Source of the DNA: Lachnospiraceae bacterium OF09-6
GTDB taxonomy: Bacteria > Bacillota > Clostridia > Lachnospirales > Lachnospiraceae
Direction: 5' to 3'
Assembly (NCBI GenBank): GCA_003435055.1
Contig: QUMM01000014.1
Coordinates: forward strand, 1 to 64,000
DNA length: 64,000 nucleotides
In this document: positions 1 through 9,335 of the stretch, piece after piece
How positions within the stretch are numbered: position 1 is the stretch's first letter
How the letters are laid out: every line of letters starts with the position of its first letter
Position numbers and translations under genes: made by a program
The notes under the pieces: model-generated
Told to the model about the DNA's origin: nothing
The model's database searches: none
Seen by the model: only the letters and a program-made list of their open reading frames with translations

Positions 1-1
1 G

Positions 2-234
2 TATGATAAAAAATGCAGTAAAGTATTAAGTAGCGTATATTTTGATACATGTTTACAAGAAAATTCTCTGACATATAAAATCGACGAATATGGTATAAAA
101 AAAATGGAAGTAAAGTATTAAGTAGCGTATATTTTGATACATGTTTACAAGAAAATTCTCTGACATATAAAATCGACGAATATGGTATAAAAAAAATGGA
201 AGTTGCAGAGAATGAATGGGAGAATGTAAGATAA
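2..234 (+). pseudogene. C-terminal fragment of an unrecognised protein, disrupted by a 92-bp tandem duplication
   Basis: The window opens inside a coding region. The frame from base 2 gives YDKKCSKVLSSVYFDTCLQE and onward, ending at a stop at 119-121. The same peptide recurs in another frame within the second repeat copy and then runs to a different tail (KMEVAENEWENVR) with a stop at 232-234. The repeat unit is 92 bp, not a multiple of three, so the duplication cuts the first copy short and puts the original tail out of frame. The gene lies about 40 bp upstream of a glycosyltransferase and probably belonged to the same polymer locus. I do not recognise the family. Confidence 0.55.
17..203. 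repeat. Tandem direct repeat, 92-bp unit, two copies
   Basis: Bases 17-108 are followed directly by an identical copy at 109-200. Identity continues for three more bases before it breaks at 204. No mismatch was seen between the copies, so the duplication is recent or an assembly error. Confidence 0.9.
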
Positions 235-273
235 TAATTGCAGTATGAAAGAAATTAGGAGGATAGATAATAG

Positions 274-1233
274 ATGAAGCCAATTTTATACATAGTAATT
301 CCCTGTTATAATGAGCAGGAGGTCTTACCTGTTACTGCACCTTTATTTTTAAAAAAGATAGAGGATCTTGTAAATAGAGAAAAAATAGCTGATGAAAGTA
401 AAATTATGTTTGTAAATGATGGCAGTAAAGATAATACCTGGTCAATTATTCAAGAATTATCGAAGGAAAATAGTCATTATATAGGAATTAGCCAGAGTAG
501 AAACAGAGGGCATCAGAATGCTGTTCTGGCAGGACTTATGGAGGCAAAAGATATATGTGACATTACAATTTCTATTGATTGTGATGGACAGGATGATATC
601 AATGCAATGGATGAAATGGTAGAGTGCTTTTTGAATGGGTGCGAAGTAGTCTATGGTGTTAGGAGTAAAAGAGCTACAGATACATTTTTTAAACGGGTAA
701 CAGCGGAGGGCTTTTACAAATTTCTGAATTGGATGGGTGCAGAAGTTGTGTATAACCATGCTGATTATCGTCTGATATCGGCCAGAGTATTAAAAGAATT
801 GGCTAATTTCAAAGAAGTAAATTTATTTTTACGTGGAATGGTACCGCTGGTAGGATTCAAGAGTACGTCAGTGTATTATGAACGGCATGAACGTATTGCA
901 GGAGAGAGTCATTATCCTTTAAAAAAGATGATAGCTTTAGCAATAGATGGAATTACCAGTTTAAGTATCAAGCCATTACATATGATAACTTCTATGGGAG
1001 CAACTGTGTCTATATTAAGTTTTATTGCAGCTGTATGGGCGTTCATAAATGAAATGATGGGACGAACTGTTGCGGGATGGGCAAGTACAATATGTATAGT
1101 ATGTTTTATGGGGGGAATACAATTAATTTGTTTAGGCGTGATAGGAGAATATATTGGAAAAATATATATGGAAGTAAAAGCAAGACCTAGATATATTATT
1201 AGTGATCGAACTGGAGACAATATCTCAAAATGA
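274..1233 (+). CDS. GT2 family glycosyltransferase, GtrB/DPM1-like
   Basis: Transfers a sugar from a nucleotide sugar to a polyprenyl-phosphate carrier at the inner face of the membrane. At 319 aa it has the family's usual length. The N-terminal GT-A fold shows the IPCYNEQE opening, the VNDGSKDNT motif and a DCDGQDD metal-binding region. Two hydrophobic segments near the C-terminus (about residues 228-255 and 265-295) match the membrane anchor of GtrB and YkcC-type enzymes. AGGAGG lies nine bases upstream of the ATG. The next gene, a GtrA-type flippase, overlaps it by four bases, which is the usual pairing for this system. The sugar is not predictable. Confidence 0.88.
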   Translation: MKPILYIVIPCYNEQEVLPVTAPLFLKKIEDLVNREKIADESKIMFVNDGSKDNTWSIIQELSKENSHYIGISQSRNRGHQNAVLAGLMEAKDICDITISIDCDGQDDINAMDEMVECFLNGCEVVYGVRSKRATDTFFKRVTAEGFYKFLNWMGAEVVYNHADYRLISARVLKELANFKEVNLFLRGMVPLVGFKSTSVYYERHERIAGESHYPLKKMIALAIDGITSLSIKPLHMITSMGATVSILSFIAAVWAFINEMMGRTVAGWASTICIVCFMGGIQLICLGVIGEYIGKIYMEVKARPRYIISDRTGDNISK

Positions 1234-1637
1234 ATATATACAGAAAATATAAAGAGATAATAAATTATTTAATAGTCGGAGTATTAACAACAGTAGTAAG
1301 TTTGGCGGTTTATTACATATGTGTTATAACATTTCTGGATCCCCAAAATGCAATCGAATTGCAGATAGCAAATGTTATTTCGTGGATTGTGGCAGTGACA
1401 TTTGCTTATATTACAAATCGTAAATTTGTATTTGAAAGTAAAAACCCAGATATGCTAAAAGAAGCATCGGCTTTTGTCGGAGCAAGAATAGTGACATTAT
1501 TAATGGATATGTTTTGTATGTTTATAATGGTAACATGTATGGGATTGAGTGACAAGATTGCAAAATTAATGGTTCAAGTTATTGTAATTGTTGCAAATTA
1601 TGTGTTCAGTAAGATATTTGTGTTTCGAAAAAAATAG
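1230..1637 (+). CDS. GtrA family membrane protein, putative polyprenyl-linked sugar flippase
   Basis: A 135-aa protein with four predicted membrane segments, the size and topology of the GtrA/DPMS family. The N-terminal INYLIVGVLTTVVSLAVYY segment and the central ITNRKFVFES motif are typical. Its ATG overlaps the stop of the glycosyltransferase (ATGA), so the two are translationally coupled. It probably helps move the lipid-linked sugar made by that enzyme across the membrane for polymer decoration. Confidence 0.85.
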   Translation: MNIYRKYKEIINYLIVGVLTTVVSLAVYYICVITFLDPQNAIELQIANVISWIVAVTFAYITNRKFVFESKNPDMLKEASAFVGARIVTLLMDMFCMFIMVTCMGLSDKIAKLMVQVIVIVANYVFSKIFVFRKK

Positions 1638-1693
1638 AAGTAAAAAATGCTACTTAGAATCCAAAATAAAAATTTATAGTTAAAATAACATAA

Positions 1694-1948
1694 GAGTGTG
1701 AAAAATGGGACTTTTATACAGAAGTTATTTATCATACCGTAGGTGCAGATCCAAGAAAATTATTCGTATGCCGGGATTCATTTTCGGATGCGCTGGCGCC
1801 GATTCTGGCAACGCAATTTGAAAATAGTATGTTTGTACATAGAAAGGGATTTTCCCAGGAACAAATATTTGATTATAATACAGATATTTTTGTGTATGAA
1901 TGTGTGGAACGGTATATAAAAAAATTGGAAAAATTCTGTATAGAATAA
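1694..1948 (+). pseudogene. C-terminal remnant of a DHHW/AlgX-like SGNH acetyltransferase-type protein
   Basis: The 408-bp gap between the flippase and the nucleotidyltransferase holds an 84-codon open stretch with no good start codon. Readable parts include ADPRKLFVCRDSFSDALAPI, then a segment with FVHRKGFSQ, and near the end TDIFVYECVERYI. The GDSF-like motif (here RDSF) followed by a Y-E-x-V-E-R-Y end is what I know from the C-termini of DHHW-family proteins that work with MBOAT acyltransferases. About three quarters of the gene is missing. Bases 1638-1693 are AT-rich with nothing recognisable. Confidence 0.6.
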
Positions 1949-2045
1949 GATGCAAAGAAGATTATTGCCGACAAAATCGATAGTATGTGATATACTAGCT
2001 TTACCAAAATACAACAGAACGAAAAAAAAACAAATGAGGTGAAGA

Positions 2046-3011
2046 ATGAAAACAACATTATTAATCATGGCAGCCGGTATTGGTTCCAGATTCGGTGGAG
2101 GTATCAAACAGCTGGAGCCTGTCGGTCTACATGATGAGATTATCATGGATTATTCCATTCATGATGCCATCGAGGCTGGATTTAATAAGATTGTATTTGT
2201 GATTCGTAAGGACATCGAGGAAGACTTCAGGGAACGGATTGGCAATCGAATCGAGGAATTGTGTAAGAAGCTGAATGTGGAAGTGGCCTATGCATTTCAG
2301 GATCTACAGGCGATTCCAGATGGATTTTCAGTACCGGAAGACCGCAAGAAGCCGTGGGGAACCGGACAGGCGGTACTGGCAGCGAAAGAGCTGATTCATG
2401 AGCCGTTTATCGTGATCAATGCGGATGACTATTACGGCAAAGAAGCATTTCAGCAACTGCATAGCTGGCTGATAGAAGATCATGAAGAGAATGCCATTTC
2501 CATGGCAGGATTTATTCTGAAGAACACCCTTTCAGATAATGGTGGTGTGACCAGAGGAATCTGTAAGGTGACAGAAGGCCACTCACATATCAGTGATGTG
2601 GTGGAGACCAGTAATATTGTGAAAAAAGTGGATGCCAATGGTAACATCGGTGCAGAGGCGGATGGCGTCACACTGGATCCGGAATGTTATGTGTCTATGA
2701 ATATGTGGGGATTTCCGGCAAAAGAAGGCTGTGATCCGGCATTCATGGGAGTGCTGGAAAAGGAATTCAAGACATTTTTCGAACAGACAGTTCCTGGCAA
2801 TCCACAAAAGTCCGAATATCTGCTCCCAACTCTGATTGGCGGTATGCTGAGAGAAGGAAAATGCACCGTAAAGGTACTGGAGACCAAGGACAGATGGTTT
2901 GGAGTGACCTATAAAGAAGATAAAGCAGCGGTAGTAGAAAGCTTCCGCAAGCTGATTCAGGACGGTGTGTACGGCGAAGAACTGTACAAAGATGTGATAT
3001 CCAGAAAATAA
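2046..3011 (+). CDS. Sugar nucleotidyltransferase family protein
   Basis: A 321-aa nucleotidyltransferase of the NTP_transferase fold, probably joining a sugar 1-phosphate to a nucleotide. The N-terminal signature LLIMAAGIGSRFGGGIKQLE is the glycine-rich nucleotide loop plus the catalytic lysine region. INADDYYG carries the metal-binding aspartate pair. The start follows GAGGTGAAGA closely. Homologues are common in Lachnospiraceae polymer loci, but the sugar specificity is unknown. A hairpin terminator follows the stop by about 20 bp, so the gene looks monocistronic. Confidence 0.82.
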   Translation: MKTTLLIMAAGIGSRFGGGIKQLEPVGLHDEIIMDYSIHDAIEAGFNKIVFVIRKDIEEDFRERIGNRIEELCKKLNVEVAYAFQDLQAIPDGFSVPEDRKKPWGTGQAVLAAKELIHEPFIVINADDYYGKEAFQQLHSWLIEDHEENAISMAGFILKNTLSDNGGVTRGICKVTEGHSHISDVVETSNIVKKVDANGNIGAEADGVTLDPECYVSMNMWGFPAKEGCDPAFMGVLEKEFKTFFEQTVPGNPQKSEYLLPTLIGGMLREGKCTVKVLETKDRWFGVTYKEDKAAVVESFRKLIQDGVYGEELYKDVISRK

Positions 3012-3027
3012 ATAAGAAATGATATGA

Positions 3028-3060
3028 ATAGTTCCTTGCCATGAGGCAGGGAACTATTTT
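3028..3060 (+). terminator. Intrinsic terminator, copy 1 of a repeated sequence
   Basis: ATAGTTCCTTGCC pairs with GGCAGGGAACTAT around a four-base loop, with one G-T wobble, and ends in TTTT. The same hairpin and following ATAATA recur at 5177-5212. Confidence 0.85.
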
Positions 3061-3103
3061 ATAATAAATGAAATATTTGTGACAGAGTAGGAGAGATCAT
3101 TTT

Positions 3104-5079
3104 ATGACTGATATAATTATGATGTTGTTGGCATTTTTGATCTTAATGGGAGTAGTTTGCTTCTATAATGCAGTAATAAATGCCAATATGGGAGAAGGAA
3201 TGCTGTTGTCAGCATCGACGATAATGTTAGTACTGGCAGTCAGCAGCACCGTATTTGGCACATTTTGGTACGGAATGTGGGGAATCTGTGGTATCGCATT
3301 GCTGGGCGCAGTTGGGTTTTTGATTTGTCTGATCAGAAAAGAGAATAAAAAAGAACAGTTTACCGGCTGGATCGTGATAGGAAGTCTGTTGTTGTTGTAT
3401 TTGTTCTGGCTGGTCATTTACCACAATGATTTTATCCAGCATATTGATGAATTTCATGAATGGGCAGCAGCTGTGAAATATATGTTGATCCATGATAAAA
3501 TGCCAACAGGTGGAGATTTTATCGGGGGTGGAGGACAGTATGGATTTGCTTCCAGTGTATTTTTGCTGTATTTTCAGAAGTTTACCGGTTACAGTGAGCA
3601 GAATATGTATGTGGCATCCACGTTACTGACATTTATTGGACTGTTGCTGCCATTTTCTAATTATGAGAAAAAGGACGGTAAAAAGGTATGGATCTATATT
3701 GGGATCCTTTATATTGCACTGTATTCTCTGTATGTGTATGGAACGAAGAGTCTGTATGTGGATATGCCGACTGCGGCATGGGCCGGTGGCCTGGCTGGAT
3801 GGTGGATGAATCGGGATCAGGAGAAAAAGAAATGTAATGTACTGATTCTTTTGGCTGGAATGGTGACGCTTCATTTTATGAAACAATCCCAGGGACTGCT
3901 CATGGCAGTATTTGTATTGCTGTTTGTACTGAGTTATAGCTGGATGATTGAGAAGAAAAGGATCTATAAACACAGGTTTTGCAGCGTCTTCGCATAACAA
4001 CAGGTGTATTATGTCTTCTGATATTGATTGGAACGGCAGGCGTGGTTTTATTAATAGGTGAATTGAAACCAGTAGAAAAAACTGTAGTATCGGAAGATGG
4101 ACAGGAATATGAGACCACATCCTATGAGATTATGGGAAAAGAACTTCCGCAGGGAGCGGTCAACTGGATCGATACGTATACCATAAATGGAAAAAAAGCA
4201 AAAGAAACCATGAAGAGTTTTCTGACGAATGGTATTGGAAACAGATTAACCAGCAGATCAAATCTGAAGCTGGCATTTGTCCCATTTGTGATTTTGTGTC
4301 TGATGTTGACAACCATATATGGGGATCTTTATCAGAAAAAACAGGAAAGCAATTATTTTCGCTGTTATATGCTGGTGATGTCATTGGCCTATAGTGCAGT
4401 ATTATATTTGTCTTTTGTATTGATGTTTACCTATGGACTGAGTGTAGATGTAAAATCCAGTGCCAGGTATTTTTCAGGGTGTGCAGTATACTTGTTTATG
4501 CTGGTGATGACATTGTTGTTGAGCCGGGAAAATCTGAAAAGAAAAACAGCTTTGAAATATGTGCTGTGCGGAATAGGAGCAATGTTCCTGTATGGAGTAA
4601 ATACCAAATATATTCCAAACATGACAGCTTTAGATAAAGACGAAGTGATAGGATATGAATCAATCAGTTCTGCAAAACATCAGGTGCAGAAAATCCAGAA
4701 ACAGATCGGCATGGAAGAAAAAGTGTACTTTATCTATCAGGTTAGCGAGAAAGACTTTGAGGAGCGGGAATATGTGAATTCACCAGTGCTGTATTATATG
4801 GATACACAGGTCAGCAATTATATGGGATCGCCATGGAGATTCCTGGAGGAAGGATGTAATATTGGACTGGAACTTCGTGAGGATATTACACTTCAGAATC
4901 TGCCAGATCTGTTGACATGGGGCGGTTATACCTATGTGTGGATATATAAAAGCAATGCGTATTTGAACGAGAAGCTGCCGGAAGTATTTCAGATGGAGGA
5001 GGATGTGGAAAAAGGCTTATATAAAGTTATTTATGAAAATGAACGTCCAGTCGGACTGGAATATGTAAGTGCTTTATAA
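3104..5079 (+). CDS. Polytopic membrane protein of about 650 aa, frameshifted
   Basis: Two overlapping frames (3104-3997 and 3979-5079) form one hydrophobic protein. The first half has about seven to eight membrane segments. A HIDEFHEWAAAVKYM motif lies in an outside loop, as in GT-C type glycosyltransferases and polymer-related membrane proteins. The second frame starts only at a TTG with no ribosome site and continues smoothly with more membrane segments and a soluble C-terminal region. The switch is near 3976, where one added base in the GG-TTTT stretch restores a single frame. A surface-glycan role is inference from the fold and the nearby GtrB/GtrA genes. The gene is bracketed by two copies of one terminator. 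Confidence 0.6.
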
Positions 5080-5176
5080 AAGCAGAAGAATGAATTGGGA
5101 AAAGCACAAGGTGCCTGACAAAGGGACTAAGTAGTAAAGTTTTCATCATAAAAGAATAAATATAAAATAAAACTGG

Positions 5177-5209
5177 TAGTTCCTTGCCATAAGGCAGGGA
5201 ACTATTTTA
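5177..5209 (+). terminator. Intrinsic terminator, copy 2 of the repeated sequence
   Basis: TAGTTCCTTGCC and GGCAGGGAACTA form the same stem as at 3028-3060, followed by TTTTATAATA. Only one loop base differs between the two copies. Confidence 0.85.
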
Positions 5210-5251
5210 TAATAGTGGAAACTGATAAATATGAGAGAGGATGGTGTTGAC

Positions 5252-6838
5252 ATGGGGAGATTTGTGAATCCGGATAACAGTGCATTTCGTGTGACATTGA
5301 ATTCAAAAATATATGTGGATAAGACAGAACTTCTGGAATATACCAATAGCGTGTTGGATACCATGGATGCCTATATCTGCAACAGTCGTCCCAGAAGATT
5401 TGGTAAATCAATTACAGCGAATATGCTGACAGCTTATTATAGTAAGGGCTGTGATTCGGAAGAGATGTTTGCACCGTTGGCGATTGGGAAAAAGAAAGAT
5501 TTTCAAAAGCATTTGAATCGTTATGATGTCATTCATATTGATATACAATGGTTTTTGTCTAATGTAAACGAGCTGGATCATATTGTGGAATATATTACAG
5601 ATACTGTATTAGCTGAGTTACGGGAATGTTATCCTGAGGTAATCACAACGGGAGTGGTGACATTGCCGGATGCCCTTTCACGGATAAAGAATGCAACGGG
5701 ACAAAAGTTTATTGTGATTATTGATGAGTGGGATGTGCTGATTCGTGATGAGGCTGCGAATGTAAGAGTACAGAATGAATATATCAGTTTTTTACAGGGT
5801 ATGTTTAAAGGAACTGAGCCGACAAAGTATATTCAGTTGGCTTATCTGACTGGAATTCTGCCGATTAAAAAAGAGAAGACACAGTCAGCATTGAATAATT
5901 TTGATGAGTTTACAATGTTGGAGGCCAGTAACCTTGCGCCTTATATTGGATTTACGGAAGAGGAAGTAAGAGATCTGTGCGAAACATATCAGAAAGATTT
6001 TGAAAAAGTAAAAAGATGGTATGATGGATATCTGTTGGAAGATACTGCAGTTTATAATCCGAAAGCAGTGGTTAGTGTAATGCAGAAAAGTAAATTCAGA
6101 AGTTACTGGTCGGAGACAGGCTCTTATGAAGCAATTGTTCCACTGATTAATATGGATTTTGACGGGCTTAAGACTGCATTGATTGAGATGCTGTCTGGCA
6201 CATCTGTGAAACTGAATACGGCAACGTTTACCAATGACACGGTAAACTTCAAAAATAGAGATGATGTGCTTACGTATCTGATCCATCTGGGTTACCTGAG
6301 CTATAATCAGGATGAAAGAACTGCTTTTGTACCAAATGAAGAGATCCGGCAGGAACTGACGACAGCGGTAGAGTGCAATAAATGGAATGAATTTGTGGAG
6401 TTTCAGAAACAGTCAGATGAACTTTTAAATGCTACGTTGGATATGGATTGCAGCAAAGTGGCAGAACAGATAGAAAAGATTCATACAGAATATATATCTG
6501 CAATTCATTACAACAATGAAAGTTCATTGGGAAGTGTACTGGCTATTGCCTATTTGAGTGCGATGCAGTATTATTTTAAACCGGTGCGGGAAATGCCGAC
6601 AGGACGTGGCTTTGCAGATTTTGTGTTTATGCCGAAACCGGAATATCGTAACGGCTATCCGGCTCTGGTAGTGGAATTAAAGTGGAATAAGACAGCGGAC
6701 ACGGCTTTACAACAGATCAAAGACAAGAAGTATCCGGAGTCTCTTTTGAGTTATACAGGAAATATGCTTCTGGTGGGGATTAATTATGATAAAGAGAAAA
6801 AAGAACATCAGTGTGTGATGGAAGAATATCAGAAGTAA
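5252..6838 (+). CDS. AAA-ATPase-like protein with C-terminal PD-(D/E)XK nuclease-fold domain
   Basis: This matches the AAA-ATPase_like plus PDDEXK_9 architecture that is widespread and often multicopy in gut Firmicutes and Bacteroidetes; its role is not established. The protein opens with GRFVNPDNSAF and IYVDKTELLEY. A Walker-A-like SRPRRFGKS follows near residue 45, then a Walker B (FIVIIDEWD) near residue 165. The C-terminus has GRGFADFVFMP and ALVVELKW, giving the D...E-x-K nuclease signature. An in-frame ATG at 5231 would add seven residues; I prefer 5252 because GAGAGG lies 11 bases upstream and homologues begin MGRF. Defence, signalling and element-borne roles are all possible. Confidence 0.85.
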   Translation: MGRFVNPDNSAFRVTLNSKIYVDKTELLEYTNSVLDTMDAYICNSRPRRFGKSITANMLTAYYSKGCDSEEMFAPLAIGKKKDFQKHLNRYDVIHIDIQWFLSNVNELDHIVEYITDTVLAELRECYPEVITTGVVTLPDALSRIKNATGQKFIVIIDEWDVLIRDEAANVRVQNEYISFLQGMFKGTEPTKYIQLAYLTGILPIKKEKTQSALNNFDEFTMLEASNLAPYIGFTEEEVRDLCETYQKDFEKVKRWYDGYLLEDTAVYNPKAVVSVMQKSKFRSYWSETGSYEAIVPLINMDFDGLKTALIEMLSGTSVKLNTATFTNDTVNFKNRDDVLTYLIHLGYLSYNQDERTAFVPNEEIRQELTTAVECNKWNEFVEFQKQSDELLNATLDMDCSKVAEQIEKIHTEYISAIHYNNESSLGSVLAIAYLSAMQYYFKPVREMPTGRGFADFVFMPKPEYRNGYPALVVELKWNKTADTALQQIKDKKYPESLLSYTGNMLLVGINYDKEKKEHQCVMEEYQK

Positions 6839-6868
6839 GAATGATAAACGGGAAAGGCTGGGGCAGGA

Positions 6869-8391
6869 ATGGATACACGGGAAGAGAGAAAAAAGCAGAT
6901 TAAGAAGCATCTGAACAGTATGAAGGCGGCGGAAGTGAAGATGTATCATTTCCTGATGAGAAAGACATTTTTATCCAATCAGGATTTCAGGATAGCAGCA
7001 GACGGCTCCTGGGAAGAGATGACAGATATTGTTGGTGAGCAGACCAAGCAGAAAATAGATTTCCCAATGACCGAGATTGCAGATCAGGAATTAACAGATA
7101 TCTGGAACCAGATGGAACAGGAAGATTTTGATCAGAAGAAACTGAAAAAGGCAGAATGCATCGAGCAGATGCTGACAGTATTAAGTGATGATACTATGTT
7201 TGAAGGATTTTGCCTCGCTTTTTATGGGGAAGATGAAGAGCTGGAAATGCTGTGCAGAATGTGGAATTGTGAGGAGACATATCTGGCATTAGCATCTGAT
7301 CCGGTATATCAAAAAAGAAAAGCTTATCAGAAAATGATCAGACGTTACACGAAGGCTTCCGTAAATCTGTATGGGATTGTTCATGTGTTAGATGTGGAAA
7401 AGATTCTGATGGATTATGAAAAGAACTTTATGGAACAAATGGACGGATTTGAGAGAGTGGAAGGATGCTATCGAAACACAGTAATGTATCAGCCACGGTA
7501 CCATTGTTCCTGCGTATTTCAGAATGTTATTGGAAATGGAATCCCAGATGTATTAACATCCATGGATGGGCTGGTTATGCATATGTGTTTCAAAGAGGAA
7601 TATCTGGCGGAAACAGATCGCATGATGGAACATTTTCAGGCTTATCAGGGTCGGGAACTGAGTGAAAAAGAACTGGATGAATTCTTTTTTGGAAAAGCTG
7701 AGGAATCGGCTTATAGACGATTACTGATAGCAAGAATGGATAAGCCGCCATATAGTCCCGGTAAGAACGAATTCCTGAAATATGAAGATGAAAATTATCG
7801 AGAAGAAAATTCGTCGGAAAAACAACTGAAGCGGTATCTTGCAAAGAATTACCGGAGAAATTTTGGAAAAGTGGCAGATAAACTGGGAATGACGGCGGAT
7901 CAGTGCATCGATGATTTTGTAGAAGAAATTTATCAGCATACATCCGATCGAGGAAGTCTGGAACCGAAAGACCCAAATGAAGTAATTGAGTTTGTATTTG
8001 CAGGTCTGCAGGGATATGAGATTTCAATGGACATAAACCGCATGAATGAGATCCTATCTTATGTTATGCAGATGGTGAATTCCGTGCGTCTGTGGAGCAT
8101 AATGGCTATACGCCGATGGAACTGGCAAAGATGCATCCGGTAAATCCAGAGAATCTTACTGTGGTGCCTGGAAGCACTATGGCAGCAGAAGGATTAAAAG
8201 AAATTGAAGAAGATTTGAAACGGATGGGAATTCAGGTGGATACACAGCAGACAGCAACAGAAGTGCCAAGTTTTTCTTATCCGAATGGGCTAAATGGAAC
8301 GGTGGTAAAAGGAACAAAAAAAGTATATCCGAATGATCCGTGTCCATGTGGAAGTGGAAAGAAATTCAAGAAGTGCTGTGGAAAGAGGTGA
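6869..8391 (+). CDS. SEC-C metal-binding domain protein of about 507 aa, frameshifted
   Basis: A long mostly helical region of no known catalytic family ends in a SEC-C zinc motif ([15 protein letters not shown]). The frame from 6869 breaks at about 8095, where [10 protein letters not shown] appears instead of the expected [16 protein letters not shown]. Adding one G to the GTGGAG run restores a continuous frame into the 8092-8391 segment. SEC-C motifs bind zinc and often mediate protein or nucleic-acid contacts in SecA and YecA-like proteins, and sometimes in phage-defence genes. The start follows GGGGCAGGA. It lies 30 bp behind the AAA/PDDEXK gene and may be co-transcribed with it. Confidence 0.65.
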
Positions 8392-8426
8392 CTTCATGAA
8401 GATTTTACAAGAAGCATTTGTCCTCT

Positions 8427-9296
8427 ATGAAGGATGAGATGATCTATGAACTGGTAAGCATAAAGCGGAACAGCGAAATAACATTGAGTGCAACTTTACT
8501 GTTCAGCCCGTATCCACAGGCTTATTTTCCACAGTTATGTATCACGGCAATTGTCGTTCCAGGAACGGAACTGGGGGAAACCGGAGTGGCAGGAGAACGT
8601 TTCTTGGATAATCAGAGAATAGAAGGAAACATTCCGGATATGCTAAGTGGTGCGTTGCAATTTGTGAAACGGAATATGCGTACCAAAACGATTATTAATG
8701 AAAAAACCGGGCAGAGAGAGGATCGAACCGATTATCCGGTTACAGCCATAAGAGAGGCTGTGATCAATGCACTGGTGCATCGAGACTATAGCATTCATAC
8801 CGAGGGAATGCCGATACAGTTGATTATGTTTCAGGACAGGCTGGAGATCCGCAATCCAGGTGGAATTTATGGCAGAATGCGAGTAGATCAATTAGGAAAA
8901 GTGCAGCCAGATACCAGGAATCCGGTACTGGCTTCTGCGCTGGAGGTCATGCACATTACCGAAAATCGATATTCCGGAATTCCAACGATTCGGATGGAGA
9001 TGGATCGCTATCAGCTGGAACAACCGGAATTCGTGGATGAACGGGGAAGCTTTATCGTGCGGCTATATCATAAAACAAAAGAAAAGACAGAGGCTATTCA
9101 TACAGAAGAGGCGATGGATTTAATTCTGTTTTGCAAGACACCGAGAACCAGAAAAGAGATCTGCGAATATTTGGGACTTTCTTCGGTAACCTATGCGATT
9201 CAAAAGCATGTATTGCCGCTGGTAGAAGCGGGACAGCTGAAAATGAGCTTGCCGGATAAGCCAAAGAGTCCACGGCAATTGTATTATAGTGAATAG
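8427..9296 (+). pseudogene. ATP-binding DNA-binding-type regulator (AlbA_2/HATPase_c_4 family), 5' truncated
   Basis: The readable part holds the middle and C-terminal portions of a family that usually begins with a Schlafen-AlbA_2 DNA-binding domain of about 150 residues. Present here are LLFSPYPQAYFPQ, the conserved ERFLDN and RIEGNI segments, and the GHKL-like ATP site (REAVINALVHRDYS, then LEIRNPGGI). A winged-helix end (ICEYLGLSSVTY) follows. The AlbA_2 domain is absent and there is no ribosome site before the first ATG. A separate 13-codon frame (MKILQEAFVLYEG) starts at 8398. The gene is probably a truncated remnant behind the SEC-C gene. Confidence 0.65.
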
Positions 9297-9335
9297 ATGA
9301 GTGCAATATCAATAAATAGCAAAGGATTTTATAAC

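Noticed and set aside
3979..5079. A separate 366-aa gene starting with TTG at 3979
   Set aside because: There is no ribosome site, and the protein continues the preceding membrane protein once one base is restored.
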